NCBI GenBank assembly: GCA_016180585.1
Contig: JACPAX010000007.1
Location: 1-34,787, forward strand
Reading direction: 5' to 3'
Source of the DNA: Candidatus Omnitrophota bacterium
GTDB taxonomy: Bacteria > Omnitrophota > Gorgyraeia > 2-02-FULL-51-18
DNA length: 34,787 bases
In this document: positions 9,406 to 17,460 of the stretch, piece after piece
Numbering within the stretch: position 1 is the stretch's first letter
Layout: each line of letters starts with the position of its first letter
Position numbers and translations under genes: made by a program
Notes under the pieces: generated by a model
What the model saw: the letters and a program-made list of their open reading frames with translations, nothing else
Databases searched by the model: none
Told to the model about the DNA's origin: nothing

Positions 9406-9531
9406 GGCAGTTTGCTGAAAAGGCCTCATATGCAAGGCGCGAAGGAACGACCGACGAGGCGCTATGGTAATAGCGTCGCAGGAGGGAGTGACTGAGCAAC
9501 GCAGCAGATGCGGCTTTTTCAGCAAACTGCC
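9406..9531. repeat. 126-bp palindromic element inserted against tRNA-Ile
   Basis: The termini are perfect 16-bp inverted repeats: GGCAGTTTGCTGAAAA at 9406-9421 and its complement at 9516-9531. The unit is flanked on both sides by GGGCC (9401-9405 and 9532-9536), a candidate 5-bp target duplication; the right-hand GGGCC is the 5' end of tRNA-Ile. The interior (GCAAGGCGCGA, GACGAGGCGCTATGG, GAGCAACGCAGCAGATG) is the reverse-oriented counterpart of the elements at 16279 and 18411. It has no coding capacity and is probably a non-autonomous mobile element. Confidence 0.75.
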
Positions 9532-9607
9532 GGGCCAATAGCTCAGTTAGCAGAGCACAGTGCTGATAACGCTGGGGTCAGAGGTGCAATTCCTCTTTGG
9601 CCCACCA
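9532..9607 (+). tRNA. tRNA-Ile (anticodon GAT)
   Basis: The acceptor stem GGGCCAA (9532-9538) pairs with TTGGCCC (9597-9603), and CCA is encoded at 9605-9607. The anticodon stem CAGTG/CGCTG encloses the loop CTGATAA, with GAT at 9565-9567. The T-loop arm GAGGTGCAATTCCTC is standard. It lies between 16S and 23S, where tRNA-Ile(GAT) is usual. The palindromic element ends exactly at its first base. Confidence 0.95.
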
Positions 9608-9628
9608 TTTCAGGGGCCTGAAAATTCC

Positions 9629-9701
9629 GGGGATGTAGCTCAGCTGGTAGAGCGCCTGCTTTGCAAGCAGGAGGCCGCCGGTTCGATCCCGGCCATCTCC
9701 A
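9629..9701 (+). tRNA. tRNA-Ala (anticodon TGC)
   Basis: GGGGATG pairs with CATCTCC, the D arm is GCTCAGCTGGTAGAGC, and the anticodon arm CCTGC-TTTGCAA-GCAGG has TGC at 9662-9664. The T arm GCCGGTTCGATCCCGGC is canonical. CCA is not encoded (A then AGT follow), unlike the tRNA-Ile 21 bases upstream. The Ile-Ala pair in the 16S-23S spacer is the common bacterial arrangement. Confidence 0.96.
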
Positions 9702-9931
9702 AGTGTTTTGGGAGATGAGGTTCGCCCGGTCATGCGACCGGGCGCCCCGTCGAATGATGGGGCGAGTCTCCTCAGGTCCATAAGGACCTGACGCGCTATC
9801 CAATTTTTGCAAGTCGATTTTTTTGTTCTTTGACAACTTCATAGGGTAAGACGAACATCTTCAAAGTCAATACAGTCCGAATTAACGTTTCATGTTAATT
9901 AGGAAGGTTTGGCTCGAGAGAAAAGACATAA
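9702..9931 (+). other. tRNA-23S spacer: hairpins, boxA-like site, 23S stem 5' arm
   Basis: No gene is present. Three hairpins follow the tRNA: 9723-9744 (9-bp stem), 9743-9764 (6-bp stem) and 9773-9790 (7-bp stem). TGTTCTTTGACAA at 9824-9836 is boxA-like. Bases 9821-9852 pair with 15365-15396 over 32 bases with only one G-U, forming the pre-23S processing stem. In the gene, this stem encloses all four introns. Confidence 0.7.
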
Positions 9932-11978
9932 GGTCAAGCTACGTAGGGTTTGTGGTGGATGACTAGGTGCCGAAAGGCGATGAAGGACGTGATAAGCCGC
10001 GATAGGCTTCGGGGAGCCGCAAATAGGCCTCGATCCGAAGATCTCCGAATGGGGCAACCCCTTGCGGGTTATACCGCAAGATCCATGGCTGAATTCATAG
10101 GTCATGGAAGCGATACCGAGGGAAGTGAAACATCTCAGTACCTCGAGGAACAGAAAACGAAGATATTCCCCCAGTAGCGGCGAGCGAAAAGGGAAGAGCC
10201 CAAACTTATTGGACTTATAGCCTGCAAGCGTTGTTCAATAAGCGTCGTGGGGCAATACCGGATCTCCTTGCAGGGAGGTCGCCCTGTCAAAAAGTTGTTG
10301 TGTAGCCGAATGCTCTGGAAAGAGCGACAATACAAGGTGATAGTCCTGTAGGCAAAACGCAACAATCAGGGTCGGTGATGTTCCCAAGTACCATCCGACA
10401 CGTGAAACCGGGTGGGAATTAAGCCAGACCACTGGCTAAGGCTAAATACTCATCGGCGACCGATAGCGCACAAGTACCGTGAGGGAAAGTTGAAAAGTAC
10501 CCAGGAATGGGAGTGAAATAGGACCTGAAACCGCAAACTTGCAAGCTGTAGGAGGGCTATGGTCGCCGTAAGGCGACAACGCCTGACTGCGTGCCTTTTG
10601 CATAATGATCCGGCGAGTCAATCTCTGATGCAAGGTTAAGGACATCATGTCCGGAGCCGAAGCGAAAGCGAGTCCTAACTAGGGCGAATGAAGTATCATG
10701 GATTGGACCCGAAGCTGAGTGATCTACCCATGGCCAGGGTGAAGCCTGAGTAAAATCAGGTGGAGGCCCGAACGGGTGGCTGTTGAAAAAGCCTCTGATG
10801 AGCTGTGGGTCGGAGTGAAAGGCTAATCAAACTCAGTAATAGCTGGTTCTCCTCGAAACATCTTTAGGGATGGGCTCGGACAATTGAATAATGGGGGTAG
10901 AGTACTCGATGGGCTAGGGGCCTCACCAGGCTACCGAACCCAACGAAACTCCGAATACCGTTATTTTTACTCCGGGACTCAGAACGCCAGGGCTAAGCTT
11001 GGCGCTCAAAAGGGAAAAAGCCCAGACCGCCGAATAAGGTCCCTAATATAAGCTAAGTGGTAAAGGATGTGAGATCGCGTTAACAACCAGGATGTTGGCT
11101 TAGAGGCAGCCATCATTTAAAGAGTGCGTAACAGCTCACTGGTCGATTGTGATTTCGCGCCGACAATGATCGGGGCGGGGCTCAAGCTTATAACCGAATT
11201 CGCGGATGCGTCTTCTTCGGAAGGCGCGTGGTAGGGGAGCGTTCCACACTAGGTTGAAGCCATACCGGAAGGAGTGGTGGACGAAGTGGAAGTGATTATG
11301 CCGGAATGAGTAGCGAAAAAACACGTGGAAAACGTGTTCGCCGAAAGTCTAAGGTTTCCTGGGGAAGGTTAATCCTCCCAGGGTGAGTCGGTCCTAAGCT
11401 GAGGCCGAAAGGCGTAAGTGATGGACAATACGTTAATATTCGTATACCACCTGCTTTGCGTTACCAACTAGTCGGGGACGCAGGAGGCTAAGCAATCGCG
11501 CGGTTGGATGTGCGCGTTTGGGTTTGTACCCGCGGGCTTTCATGTCCGCGGAGAGGAACCCGAGGAGTCAAAGCTACGGCTGCGATAAACTTGCTGACGC
11601 CATGCTGCCAAGAAAAGCCGATTGTGTGAGTGGGGCAGGTGACCGTACCGCAAGCCGACACAGGTAGACGAGGATAAAAGTCCTAAGGCGCTCGAGAGAA
11701 CCGTTCTTAAGGAACTCTGCAATCTAGCCCCGTAACTTCGGGAGAAGGGGTGCCTTGCTTTGTTGTCCGCCATACGGCGGATGGCGTCGCAAGGTCGCAG
11801 TGAAATGGGCACCGCGACTGTTTAGCAAAAACTCATCTCTCTGCTAAGTCGCATCATAAGACGACGTATAGGGAGTGACACCTGCCCGGTACTGGAAGGT
11901 TAAAGAGAGGGGTTACCCCGCCACTTGTGGCGGGGGAAGCTCCGAACCGAAGCCCCAGTAAACGGCGGCCGTAACTAT

Positions 11979-12659
11979 TGACTAGACCGCAGTAGTTATA
12001 AAATTCGGCTATATGCTGGAAAATCCTGTTAAACCAATGGTACCGCTTGATTAAGTCAGGCGCGTGACAATCCACTGGGTAGGGACAATCAGCAGGAAAG
12101 ACCTGAAAGGAGGTCTCCGTGAACCAATACATAGCCGCTTACCTTGTAGGTTTTGCCGATGGCGAAGGCAGTTTTAATCTAAGCTTTCGTCCTCGCCAGG
12201 ACTACAAATTTCCGTGGAAGATTTCGCTCTGTTTCAACATATCCCAAAAAGATAAGGTTATCCTCGCTTTGTACAAGCGCGTTCTAGGTTGCGGGACATT
12301 AAGGTCCAGGCCAGACGGCGTGTGGTATTACGAAGTGAATAACATTAACGCCATTCGGGATAATGTGATTCCCTTTTTTAGAAGACATCGCTTTCTTTCA
12401 GCGAAGAAAAAGCGGGATTTCGCAAAGTTTTGCGAGCTCGCAGGCATGATTCAACGCGGAGAGCATCTCGATAAAGAAGGAGTCCATAAAATACTTGAAA
12501 TCAGACGCGAAATGAACGATGGAGGTAAGCGCAAGTATAGTGAATCGGAAATTCTCGGCAAGCTTCAGGAATCCTCAGAGACTATACGCCGAACGTCCGG
12601 TACACAATCGGATGATGATATAGTCCGATCTTCCGAGAAATCGGAAGCTAACATAAATG
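11979..12659 (+). ncRNA. Group I intron 1 (after 23S U1917), with LAGLIDADG ORF
   Basis: A 681-nt intron. The 5' exon GUAACUAU pairs with the guide GTAGTTAT at 11992-11999 over 8 positions, with the expected U-G at the splice site. GACCG at 11985-11989 can pair with CGGUC of the 3' exon (P10). Core elements are readable: P at 12011-12026 (ATATGCTGGAAAATCC), Q at 12086-12100 (CAATCAGCAGGAAAG), R at 12571-12588 (ATCCTCAGAGACTATACG) and S at 12617-12626 (GATATAGTCC). It ends in G. The endonuclease gene sits between Q and R, in the P6 region. Position 1917 is also used by an intron of Coxiella burnetii. Confidence 0.93.
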
Positions 12660-12670
12660 AACGGTCCTAA
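12119..12670 (+). CDS. LAGLIDADG homing endonuclease (intron 1)
   Basis: A 183-residue protein from a GTG preceded by AAAGGAGGT. It has a single LAGLIDADG motif, AYLVGFADGEGSF (about residues 5-17), so it should act as a homodimer; the acidic residue at the motif end is the metal ligand. Downstream family features are SLCFNISQKDK, VLGCGTLRSRPDGVWYYEV and VIPFFRRHRFLSAKKKRDF. It is related to the intron 4 enzyme. The last 30 or so residues are translated from the intron core (R and S) and the stop codon lies in the 14-nt rRNA exon, so the C-terminus is dictated by RNA structure. The Shine-Dalgarno is inside a small hairpin (AGACC/GGTCT), which may limit translation. Confidence 0.93.
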   Translation: MNQYIAAYLVGFADGEGSFNLSFRPRQDYKFPWKISLCFNISQKDKVILALYKRVLGCGTLRSRPDGVWYYEVNNINAIRDNVIPFFRRHRFLSAKKKRDFAKFCELAGMIQRGEHLDKEGVHKILEIRREMNDGGKRKYSESEILGKLQESSETIRRTSGTQSDDDIVRSSEKSEANINERS

Positions 12671-12673
12671 GGT
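12660..12673 (+). other. 14-nt 23S rRNA micro-exon (A1918-U1931)
   Basis: AACGGTCCTAAGGT is the universally conserved sequence of the 3' side of helix 69 and the junction after it. It is bounded by intron 1 and intron 2. CGGTC at 12662-12666 can pair with intron 1 (P10), and CTAAGGT at 12667-12673 pairs with the intron 2 guide (P1), so the two pairings divide the exon without overlap. It also contains the TAA stop of the intron 1 endonuclease. Confidence 0.92.
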
Positions 12674-12947
<274 letters not shown>

Positions 12948-13559
12948 TGGTGCCGCTGTCTCAAGAACGGACTCGGCGAAATTGTAGCGGCGGTGAAGAT
13001 GCCGTCTACCCGCAGCTAGACGAAAAGACCCCGGAACCTTTACTGTACTCTGGTATCGATCTTTGGTCCGTTATGTGTAGGATAGTTGGGAGACGTTGAG
13101 ACCCTGCCGCTAGGTAGGGTGGAGTCATCGGTGAAATACCAACCTTAATATACTAGGGATCTAACCCCAGACTCTGGATCGAGTTGGGGGACTGTGCCAG
13201 ACGGGCAGTTTGACTGGGGCGGTTTCCTCCTAAAGAGTAACGGAGGAGTGCAAAGGTTCCTTCAGTGCGGTTGGCAATCGCACGGTGAGTGTAAAAGCAT
13301 AAAGGAGCTTAACTGCGAGACCTACAAGTCGAGCAGGTAGGAAACTAGGCTTTAATGATCCGGCGCTATCTCGTGGTAGAGGCGTCGCTCAACGGATAAT
13401 AGGTACTCCGGGGATAACAGGCTGATCGCGCCCAAGAGTTCATATCGACGGCGCGGTTTGGCACCTCGATGTCGGCTCATCATATCCTGGGGCTGGAGAA
13501 GGTCCCAAGGGTCCGTCTGTTCGCCGGTTAAAATGGTACGTGAGCTGGGTTCAGAACGT

Positions 13560-14282
13560 AAATTACATTGCGTTCTACAGCAGAGATGCTGTACAATAAA
13601 TCTGACTGAAATCGGTGAAACCCTAATTGGTTTTTCGAACTGACCAAAGGGCAATACCGAGGGAAGATCAGGTTTGTGTCAAACGAAGAATTAGCCTATA
13701 TAGCGGGTTTTCTCGATGGCGATGGATGCATTATGGCGCAATTGGTTCGCCGTAAGGATTATATTTACGGTTACCAAGTGCGGACAAGCATAGTCTTCTA
13801 TCAAAAGCAAAACCATGAGGAGATTCTGTATTGGCTTAAGGAAAAGCTGAAATACGGTTACGTTCGCCAAAGAAATGATGGCATGGCGGAGTATACTGTA
13901 GTCGGTTTCAAAGAAGTTCTGGAAGTTATAAGACTTCTTTATCCCTATCTTCGTTTAAAAAAAATTCTAGCGGATCACATGATAAGGCTCATTGAAAGTC
14001 ATCCTAAAAAAATGTCTCCAAGCGAGCTGATTCGGGTGAGTGAACTGGTGGATGAAACCGCCAAATTTACTTATTCGAAGAAGAGAACTAACACATGCGA
14101 TACCATTAGAGCGTTTTTGAAAGACGCAAATCTTTTCCCCGTAGAGACTGAGGCGTAGTCATCAGGACGAAGCCGAGATAGTTTCTTCATAGAAACTATA
14201 AAACGTCAGCCCCTCCCTCAAGACAATTTATGAGAAGGGTGAAGATATAGTCCATGCCACCCGTAATGGTGGAATAAACATG
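13560..14282 (+). ncRNA. Group I intron 3 (after 23S U2593), with I-CreI-like ORF
   Basis: A 723-nt intron. The guide GCGTTCT at 13570-13576 pairs with AGAACGT, the 5' exon end (7 positions, U-G at the splice site). It ends in G at 14282. Its core differs from the other three: the Q-like element is AATACCGAGGGAAG (about 13652-13665), the R region is near 14141-14157, overlapping the end of the ORF, and S is GAAGATATAGTCC (about 14240-14252). Position 2593 is the site of the Chlamydomonas reinhardtii chloroplast intron that encodes I-CreI. It therefore seems to have a different origin from introns 1, 2 and 4. Confidence 0.92.
13676..14158 (+). CDS. I-CreI-like LAGLIDADG homing endonuclease (intron 3)
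   Basis: A 160-residue single-motif enzyme from a GTG start; I-CreI itself is 163 residues. Parallels with I-CreI along the whole length are visible: [17 protein letters not shown] against LYLAGFVDGDGSIIAQ, then [38 protein letters not shown] and [13 protein letters not shown]. The catalytic acidic residue of the motif (D in FLDGDG) and the conserved Gln-Lys after the beta strand (FYQKQ) are present. It should cut an intronless 23S at the 2593 region as a homodimer. The presumed ribosome binding site (GGGAAGATCAGG) is moderate. The final codons overlap the intron core. Confidence 0.94.
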   Translation: MSNEELAYIAGFLDGDGCIMAQLVRRKDYIYGYQVRTSIVFYQKQNHEEILYWLKEKLKYGYVRQRNDGMAEYTVVGFKEVLEVIRLLYPYLRLKKILADHMIRLIESHPKKMSPSELIRVSELVDETAKFTYSKKRTNTCDTIRAFLKDANLFPVETEA

Positions 14283-14293
14283 CGTGAGACAGT
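14283..14293 (+). other. 11-nt 23S rRNA micro-exon (C2594-U2604)
   Basis: CGTGAGACAGT is conserved peptidyl-transferase-loop sequence that includes the equivalent of A2602. Introns 3 and 4 lie on either side. Its last six bases pair with the guide of intron 4 (14316-14321). Confidence 0.92.
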
Positions 14294-15044
14294 AAAAAGA
14301 CTAAAAAGTCACCTTGCTGTCCTAAAATCTAGCTATATGCTGGAAAATCCCGTGTATCCCACACTACTTTGATAGCTTCAAAGTGAAAATGTGTTGGGTG
14401 GGGACAATCAGCAGGAAAGGTTGGAAGCGTGGATGGTTCATACATCGCCGGTTTTGTCGATGGTGAAGGCAGTTTCCATGTGGCATTCCAAAAGCGTCCC
14501 GATCTGAAATTCGGTTGGCAAGCAATCCCCGAGTTTCACATCAGCCAAAACTTCACAAGCTGTGAAGTTTTGGAGGAGATTAAAAATTTCCTGGGATGCG
14601 GTTATATCAAGCCAAATGATGCCGCGGGAAAACGAGACAAAACGTTGGTGTACGTCGTTCGAGATCGAAATGCTCTCTTGAATAAAATCATCCCGTTCTT
14701 TCGAGAATTTCCACTGCGCACCGCAAAGCGCAACGATTTTGAAACGTTTCGAGAAATCGTTATCATGATGGACAAAAGTCATCATTTAACAGTTTCCGGG
14801 TTTCAAAAAATCGCTCGATTGGCGTTCAAGATGAATGCCGGTGGAAAATATCGAAAGATAAAGATAGAAGCTGTTTTAGCTTCCAACATCCTCAGAGACT
14901 ATACGCTGGATACCCAAGTTATTGGGTAAAGATATAGTCCGATCTTCATGGCGACATGAAGACTCACAGAGAAATTTGTGAGCGCCCGCCAGGGATTATG
15001 GCGGGTTAGTATCTGCAGAATATCGCAGAGAAGTAACATAAATG
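14294..15044 (+). ncRNA. Group I intron 4 (after 23S U2604), with LAGLIDADG ORF
   Basis: A 751-nt intron. The guide GCTGTC at 14316-14321 pairs with GACAGT, the end of the 11-nt exon (6 positions, U-G at the splice site). Core: P 14334-14350, Q 14405-14419, R 14888-14905 and S 14929-14940. It ends ACATAAATG, the same nine bases that end intron 1. The hairpin CTTCATGGCGACATGAAG after S also occurs in intron 2. These shared parts make it a close relative of introns 1 and 2. I do not recall 2604 as a commonly used insertion site. Confidence 0.92.
14429..14929 (+). CDS. LAGLIDADG homing endonuclease (intron 4)
   Basis: A 166-residue single-motif enzyme from GTG 14429, just after the Q element, whose AGGAAAGG may serve as ribosome binding site. 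The motif is SYIAGFVDGEGSFHVAF. Resemblance to the intron 1 enzyme is clear: EFHISQN, FLGCGYI, IIPFFREFPLRTAKRNDFETFREIVIMM and an MNAGGKYRK helix near the C-terminus. The ORF crosses the R core element and stops at the start of S. It is expected to recognise uninterrupted 23S at 2604. The LAGLIDADG assignment is firm; the exact target is inferred from position. Confidence 0.93.
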   Translation: MDGSYIAGFVDGEGSFHVAFQKRPDLKFGWQAIPEFHISQNFTSCEVLEEIKNFLGCGYIKPNDAAGKRDKTLVYVVRDRNALLNKIIPFFREFPLRTAKRNDFETFREIVIMMDKSHHLTVSGFQKIARLAFKMNAGGKYRKIKIEAVLASNILRDYTLDTQVIG

Positions 15045-15364
15045 TCGGTCTCTATCTGCTGCGGGCGTAGGAAATTTGAAGGGAGCATTCCCTAGTACGA
15101 GAGGACCGGGAATGAGTGACCTCTGGTGTTCCAGTCGTGCTGCCAAGTGCGTAAGCTGGGTAGCTATGTCGCGAAAGGATAAGCACTGAAAGCATCTAAG
15201 TGCCAAGCCCCCCCTAAGATAAGATTTCCCTGTCGCCGAAAGGCGACCTAAAGACCCCCTGTAGATCACAGGGTTGATAGGCCAGGTGTGCAAGGGCAGT
15301 AATGCCTTCAGCTGACTGGTACTAATGGGTCGTGAGGCTTGACCTACAATATTTGTAGAATTCG

Positions 15365-15396
15365 GTCTTGCCCTATGAAGTTGTCAAAGAACAAAA
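15365..15396 (+). other. 23S processing stem (3' arm)
   Basis: These 32 bases are complementary to 9821-9852 with one G-U pair. The stem closes the pre-23S domain and is the expected RNase III substrate. Its presence around a 5.4-kb gene shows that the introns lie inside one processed unit. Confidence 0.75.
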
Positions 15397-15404
15397 ATAA
15401 GACT

Positions 15405-15522
15405 GCTAGGCGGTCATACTGGAGGGGTCACACCCGTTCCCATTCCGAATACGGAAGTTAAGCCCTCCAAGGCCGATGGTACTTACGGGGCAACTCGTCG
15501 GGAGAGTAGGTAGCTGCCTGGC
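15405..15522 (+). rRNA. rrf: 5S ribosomal RNA
   Basis: About 118 nt. GCTAGGCGGT at the 5' end pairs with GCTGCCTGGC at the 3' end (10 pairs with wobbles). Conserved segments CACACCCGTTCCCATTCCGA, CGGAAGTTAAGCCC and CGATGGTACT are present. It lies 58 bases after the 23S, as the last gene of the operon. Confidence 0.95.
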
Positions 15523-15530
15523 TTTATTTT

Positions 15531-15580
15531 AAAAAAAGCGCTTTGGGCCACAAGCCCGGGGCGCTTTTTTTATTTTTTTT
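15531..15580 (+). terminator. Rho-independent terminator of the rRNA operon
   Basis: AAAAAAAGCGC at 15531-15541 pairs with GCGCTTTTTTT at 15561-15571, with an inner GGGC/GCCC pairing, followed by an A and eight more T residues. It begins nine bases after the 5S. Confidence 0.85.
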
Positions 15581-15666
15581 ATTTGGAGGATTTTGTGGCG
15601 GAATCCGAAGTGGCGAGGTAAGCTATTCCCAATAATCTTAAGCAATATAAACCAGCGGAGGGTCTG

Positions 15667-16062
15667 ATGAAAGAAAACGCGTTGAGTATCGGTCTCTTGT
15701 GGTTGAGGGCGCTGGCGGGGGCGGGGATTGCCCATCACGGGTATGGCAAGATATTTGGCGGACAGGTCACCGGGCTTGCCGAGGGAGTCGCGCAAATGGG
15801 GTTTCCGATGCCGCTGGCTTTCGCGTGGGCGGCCGCGCTTTCGGAATTTGCCGGGGGGATTCTTCTGGTCCTCGGCTTGGGCACGCGCTATGCGGCGTTT
15901 TTTATTTTCTGCACGATGTCCGCCGCGGCTTTCATTCATCATCGCATGGATCCTTTGCAGGTCAAGGAGCTGGCCCTCGCGTACTGGACGATTGCCGGGG
16001 CGCTGATCCTGACCGGCGCCGGCAAGTTCAGCGTGGACGGCCGCGGCAAGTGCTGTGGATGA
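15667..16062 (+). CDS. DoxX family membrane protein
   Basis: A 131-residue protein with four membrane segments (about residues 7-25, 48-68, 73-93 and 103-120). The DoxX pattern is visible: LLWLRALAGAGIAHHGYGKIFGG, AALSEFAGGILLVLGLGTRYAA and a closing WTIAGALILTGAGKFSVDG. DoxX-type proteins are quinone-linked or redox-associated membrane proteins, but most have no proven role. GGAGG lies seven bases before the ATG. It is the first gene after the rRNA terminator and overlaps the next by ATGA. Confidence 0.85.
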   Translation: MKENALSIGLLWLRALAGAGIAHHGYGKIFGGQVTGLAEGVAQMGFPMPLAFAWAAALSEFAGGILLVLGLGTRYAAFFIFCTMSAAAFIHHRMDPLQVKELALAYWTIAGALILTGAGKFSVDGRGKCCG

Positions 16063-16280
16063 AATTAAGCGTCAAGGTCAAACCGAAGGCGAGGGAAGAC
16101 CGGGTCCTTCGGCTGGGCGAGGGGCGGTATAAAGTTTGGGTCAAAGCGGCGCCGGAGAGGGGGCGGGCGAACGAGGCGGTGATCGAGGTCTTGAGCGAGC
16201 ACCTGAATCTGCCCAAGTCGAGGTTCTCCGTCGTGTCGGGGTCGGCCTTCAGCCAGAAGGTCATCGAAATCCGGGACTAA
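16059..16280 (+). CDS. DUF167 / YggU family protein
   Basis: A 73-residue protein matching the DUF167 (UPF0235, YggU) family: VKVKPKAREDRV, YKVWVKAAPERGRANEAVIEVLSEHLNLPKSRFSVVSGSAFSQKVIEI. The KAAPERGRAN segment is the family signature. Function is not established; the fold is a small alpha/beta domain. I chose the ATG at 16059, overlapping the DoxX stop, although the frame is open further upstream. Its stop (16278-16280) abuts the palindromic element that follows. Confidence 0.88.
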   Translation: MKLSVKVKPKAREDRVLRLGEGRYKVWVKAAPERGRANEAVIEVLSEHLNLPKSRFSVVSGSAFSQKVIEIRD

Positions 16281-16404
16281 CAGTCCGATGAAAAAGCCCA
16301 ATCTGCAGCGTTACTCGGTCGCTTGCTTGTGCGGCGCTATTCCCATAGCGCCTCCGCGCTCGCTTCCTCGCGCCTCGCATCTTGGGCTTTTTGATCAGAC
16401 TGTT
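16279..16404. repeat. 126-bp palindromic element, copy 2
   Basis: The ends AACAGTCCGATGAAAAAGCC and GGCTTTTTGATCAGACTGTT are inverted copies differing at two positions. The interior carries GGCGCTATTCCCATAGCGCC and CTCGCGCCTCGCATCTTGGGC, as in the copy at 18411 and, reversed, in the one at 9406. It is the same length (126 bp) as the 9406 copy. A further TTTTTCAGCAGACTGCTAG follows at about 16416-16434, a partial end of the same kind. It may also act as a bidirectional terminator. Confidence 0.7.
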
Positions 16405-16440
16405 TGGTTAATAGGTTTTTCAGCAGACTGCTAGGGGAAC

Positions 16441-16944
16441 ATGACCGAAGAAGTAAAATCGCTATGGGAGATTCGCGCCGGGCACTTCGAGGGTCCGGCC
16501 CTTTTGATTTTTGCCGCCCTCTTTCTTGCCGCCGGCCTCTCCCTGCCGGTGTTGACGGTCAAGCAGCTTGTCGTGATGAAGAACACGTTTTCGATATTGT
16601 CCGGCATCGAGGCGCTGTGGAAGGAAAAGCATTACGCGCTCGCGGGGATCATTTTCTTTTTCTCCATCGTCTTTCCTTTCACGAAGCTTGCCGCGCTCGG
16701 CTGGATCTGGTTTGCGAAGGTGACGGCGGGAAAAAGGCGGGCGTTGATTTTCTGGCTCGAGTTTCTGGGCAAATGGTCGATGCTCGACGTCTTTGTCGTC
16801 GCGGTCACGATCGTGGCCGTGAAGTTCGGGTTCATGGCGAGCGCCGAGCCGCGCGTCGGGATTTATTATTTTGCGGCGGCGATCATGGCCTCCATGATCG
16901 CCACGTCCCTGACCGGCCGGCTTTTGGACGCCGACCCGAGATAA
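16441..16944 (+). CDS. PqiA-domain membrane protein
   Basis: A 167-residue protein with four membrane segments (about residues 19-37, 66-86, 103-125 and 137-155). Signature features of the paraquat-inducible protein A domain are LSLPVLTVKQL, FSILSGIEALWKEKHYALAGIIFFFSIVFPFTKLAAL and LGKWSMLDVFVVAVTI. PqiA-like proteins are inner-membrane partners in lipid transport across the envelope in E. coli; no MCE-domain gene is adjacent here, so that role is not supported locally. A GAGGTAG-like site is absent; AGGGGAAC lies directly before the ATG. It begins just after a palindromic element. Confidence 0.85.
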   Translation: MTEEVKSLWEIRAGHFEGPALLIFAALFLAAGLSLPVLTVKQLVVMKNTFSILSGIEALWKEKHYALAGIIFFFSIVFPFTKLAALGWIWFAKVTAGKRRALIFWLEFLGKWSMLDVFVVAVTIVAVKFGFMASAEPRVGIYYFAAAIMASMIATSLTGRLLDADPR

Positions 16945-16974
16945 ACCGGGCCGGGCAGAGCGGAGAGAAAAGCG

Positions 16975-17460
16975 ATGCTTGACAGACTGCAGGCTCTTTT
17001 GAAAGGCAAGGAGTTTATCAGTCTTGCGACCGCAAATCTTGACGGCGAGCCCCACGCCACGCCCAAATTCATCTTCAAGATCAAAAGACGGTTTATCTAT
17101 CTGATCGATTACGCGATCGCCAAGAGCGCCGAAAACCTGAGGCAGAATCCCCGCGCGGCGCTCTCTTTTATGGACCTGACGAATCTCGAGGGTTACCGGA
17201 TTTCCGGATCGGCGCAGCTCATCGAGGGCGGGAAGGCGTTTGAGCGGATTGTCAAAGAGTTCGACAGAAAACTGATCAAGCTTTCCGCGGATCGCTTCAT
17301 CGAGGGGCTGAAGACCGGCAAAAAACACGAGCACTACGAGCTGGAGATCCCCCGGCGGTTTGTCGTCATCAAAGTCACCGCGGAGGAGATGGTGAAGGTT
17401 GGCCGCGACGGCGAACTCACCGTGGAAAGGGCCCATGGAAACGCTAACCGCGGCAAATAA
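16975..17460 (+). CDS. Pyridoxamine 5'-phosphate oxidase-like FMN-binding protein
   Basis: A 161-residue split-barrel protein. The opening LQALLKGKEFISLATANLDGEPHATPKFIF and the following YLIDYAIAKSAENLRQNPRAALSFMD are typical of the PNPOx-like flavin/F420 family. The usual G-x-P/H-x-x-P strand (GEPHATPKF) is intact. Members reduce various substrates with FMN, F420 or heme; the substrate here cannot be assigned, and it is not the vitamin B6 enzyme PdxH by length or motif. GGAGAGAAA precedes the ATG. It overlaps the start of the iron transporter gene by 26 bases, which suggests translational coupling. Confidence 0.82.
   Translation: MLDRLQALLKGKEFISLATANLDGEPHATPKFIFKIKRRFIYLIDYAIAKSAENLRQNPRAALSFMDLTNLEGYRISGSAQLIEGGKAFERIVKEFDRKLIKLSADRFIEGLKTGKKHEHYELEIPRRFVVIKVTAEEMVKVGRDGELTVERAHGNANRGK

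Noticed and set aside
9899-11812. Open frames on both strands of the first 23S exon
   Set aside because: They overlap conserved 23S sequence and have no domain pattern; only the three intron LAGLIDADG frames are real.
13352-13654. Minus-strand 100-residue frame across the 23S/intron 3 boundary
   Set aside because: It overlaps conserved peptidyl-transferase sequence and resembles no protein family.
15699-16058. N-terminal extension of the DUF167 frame through the DoxX gene
   Set aside because: The family starts at MKLSVKVKP (16059); the upstream part is DoxX read out of frame.
16462-17436. 324-residue minus-strand frame
   Set aside because: It lies antisense to the PqiA and FMN-protein genes, is rich in Arg, His and Pro as expected of a high-GC shadow, and has no domain.
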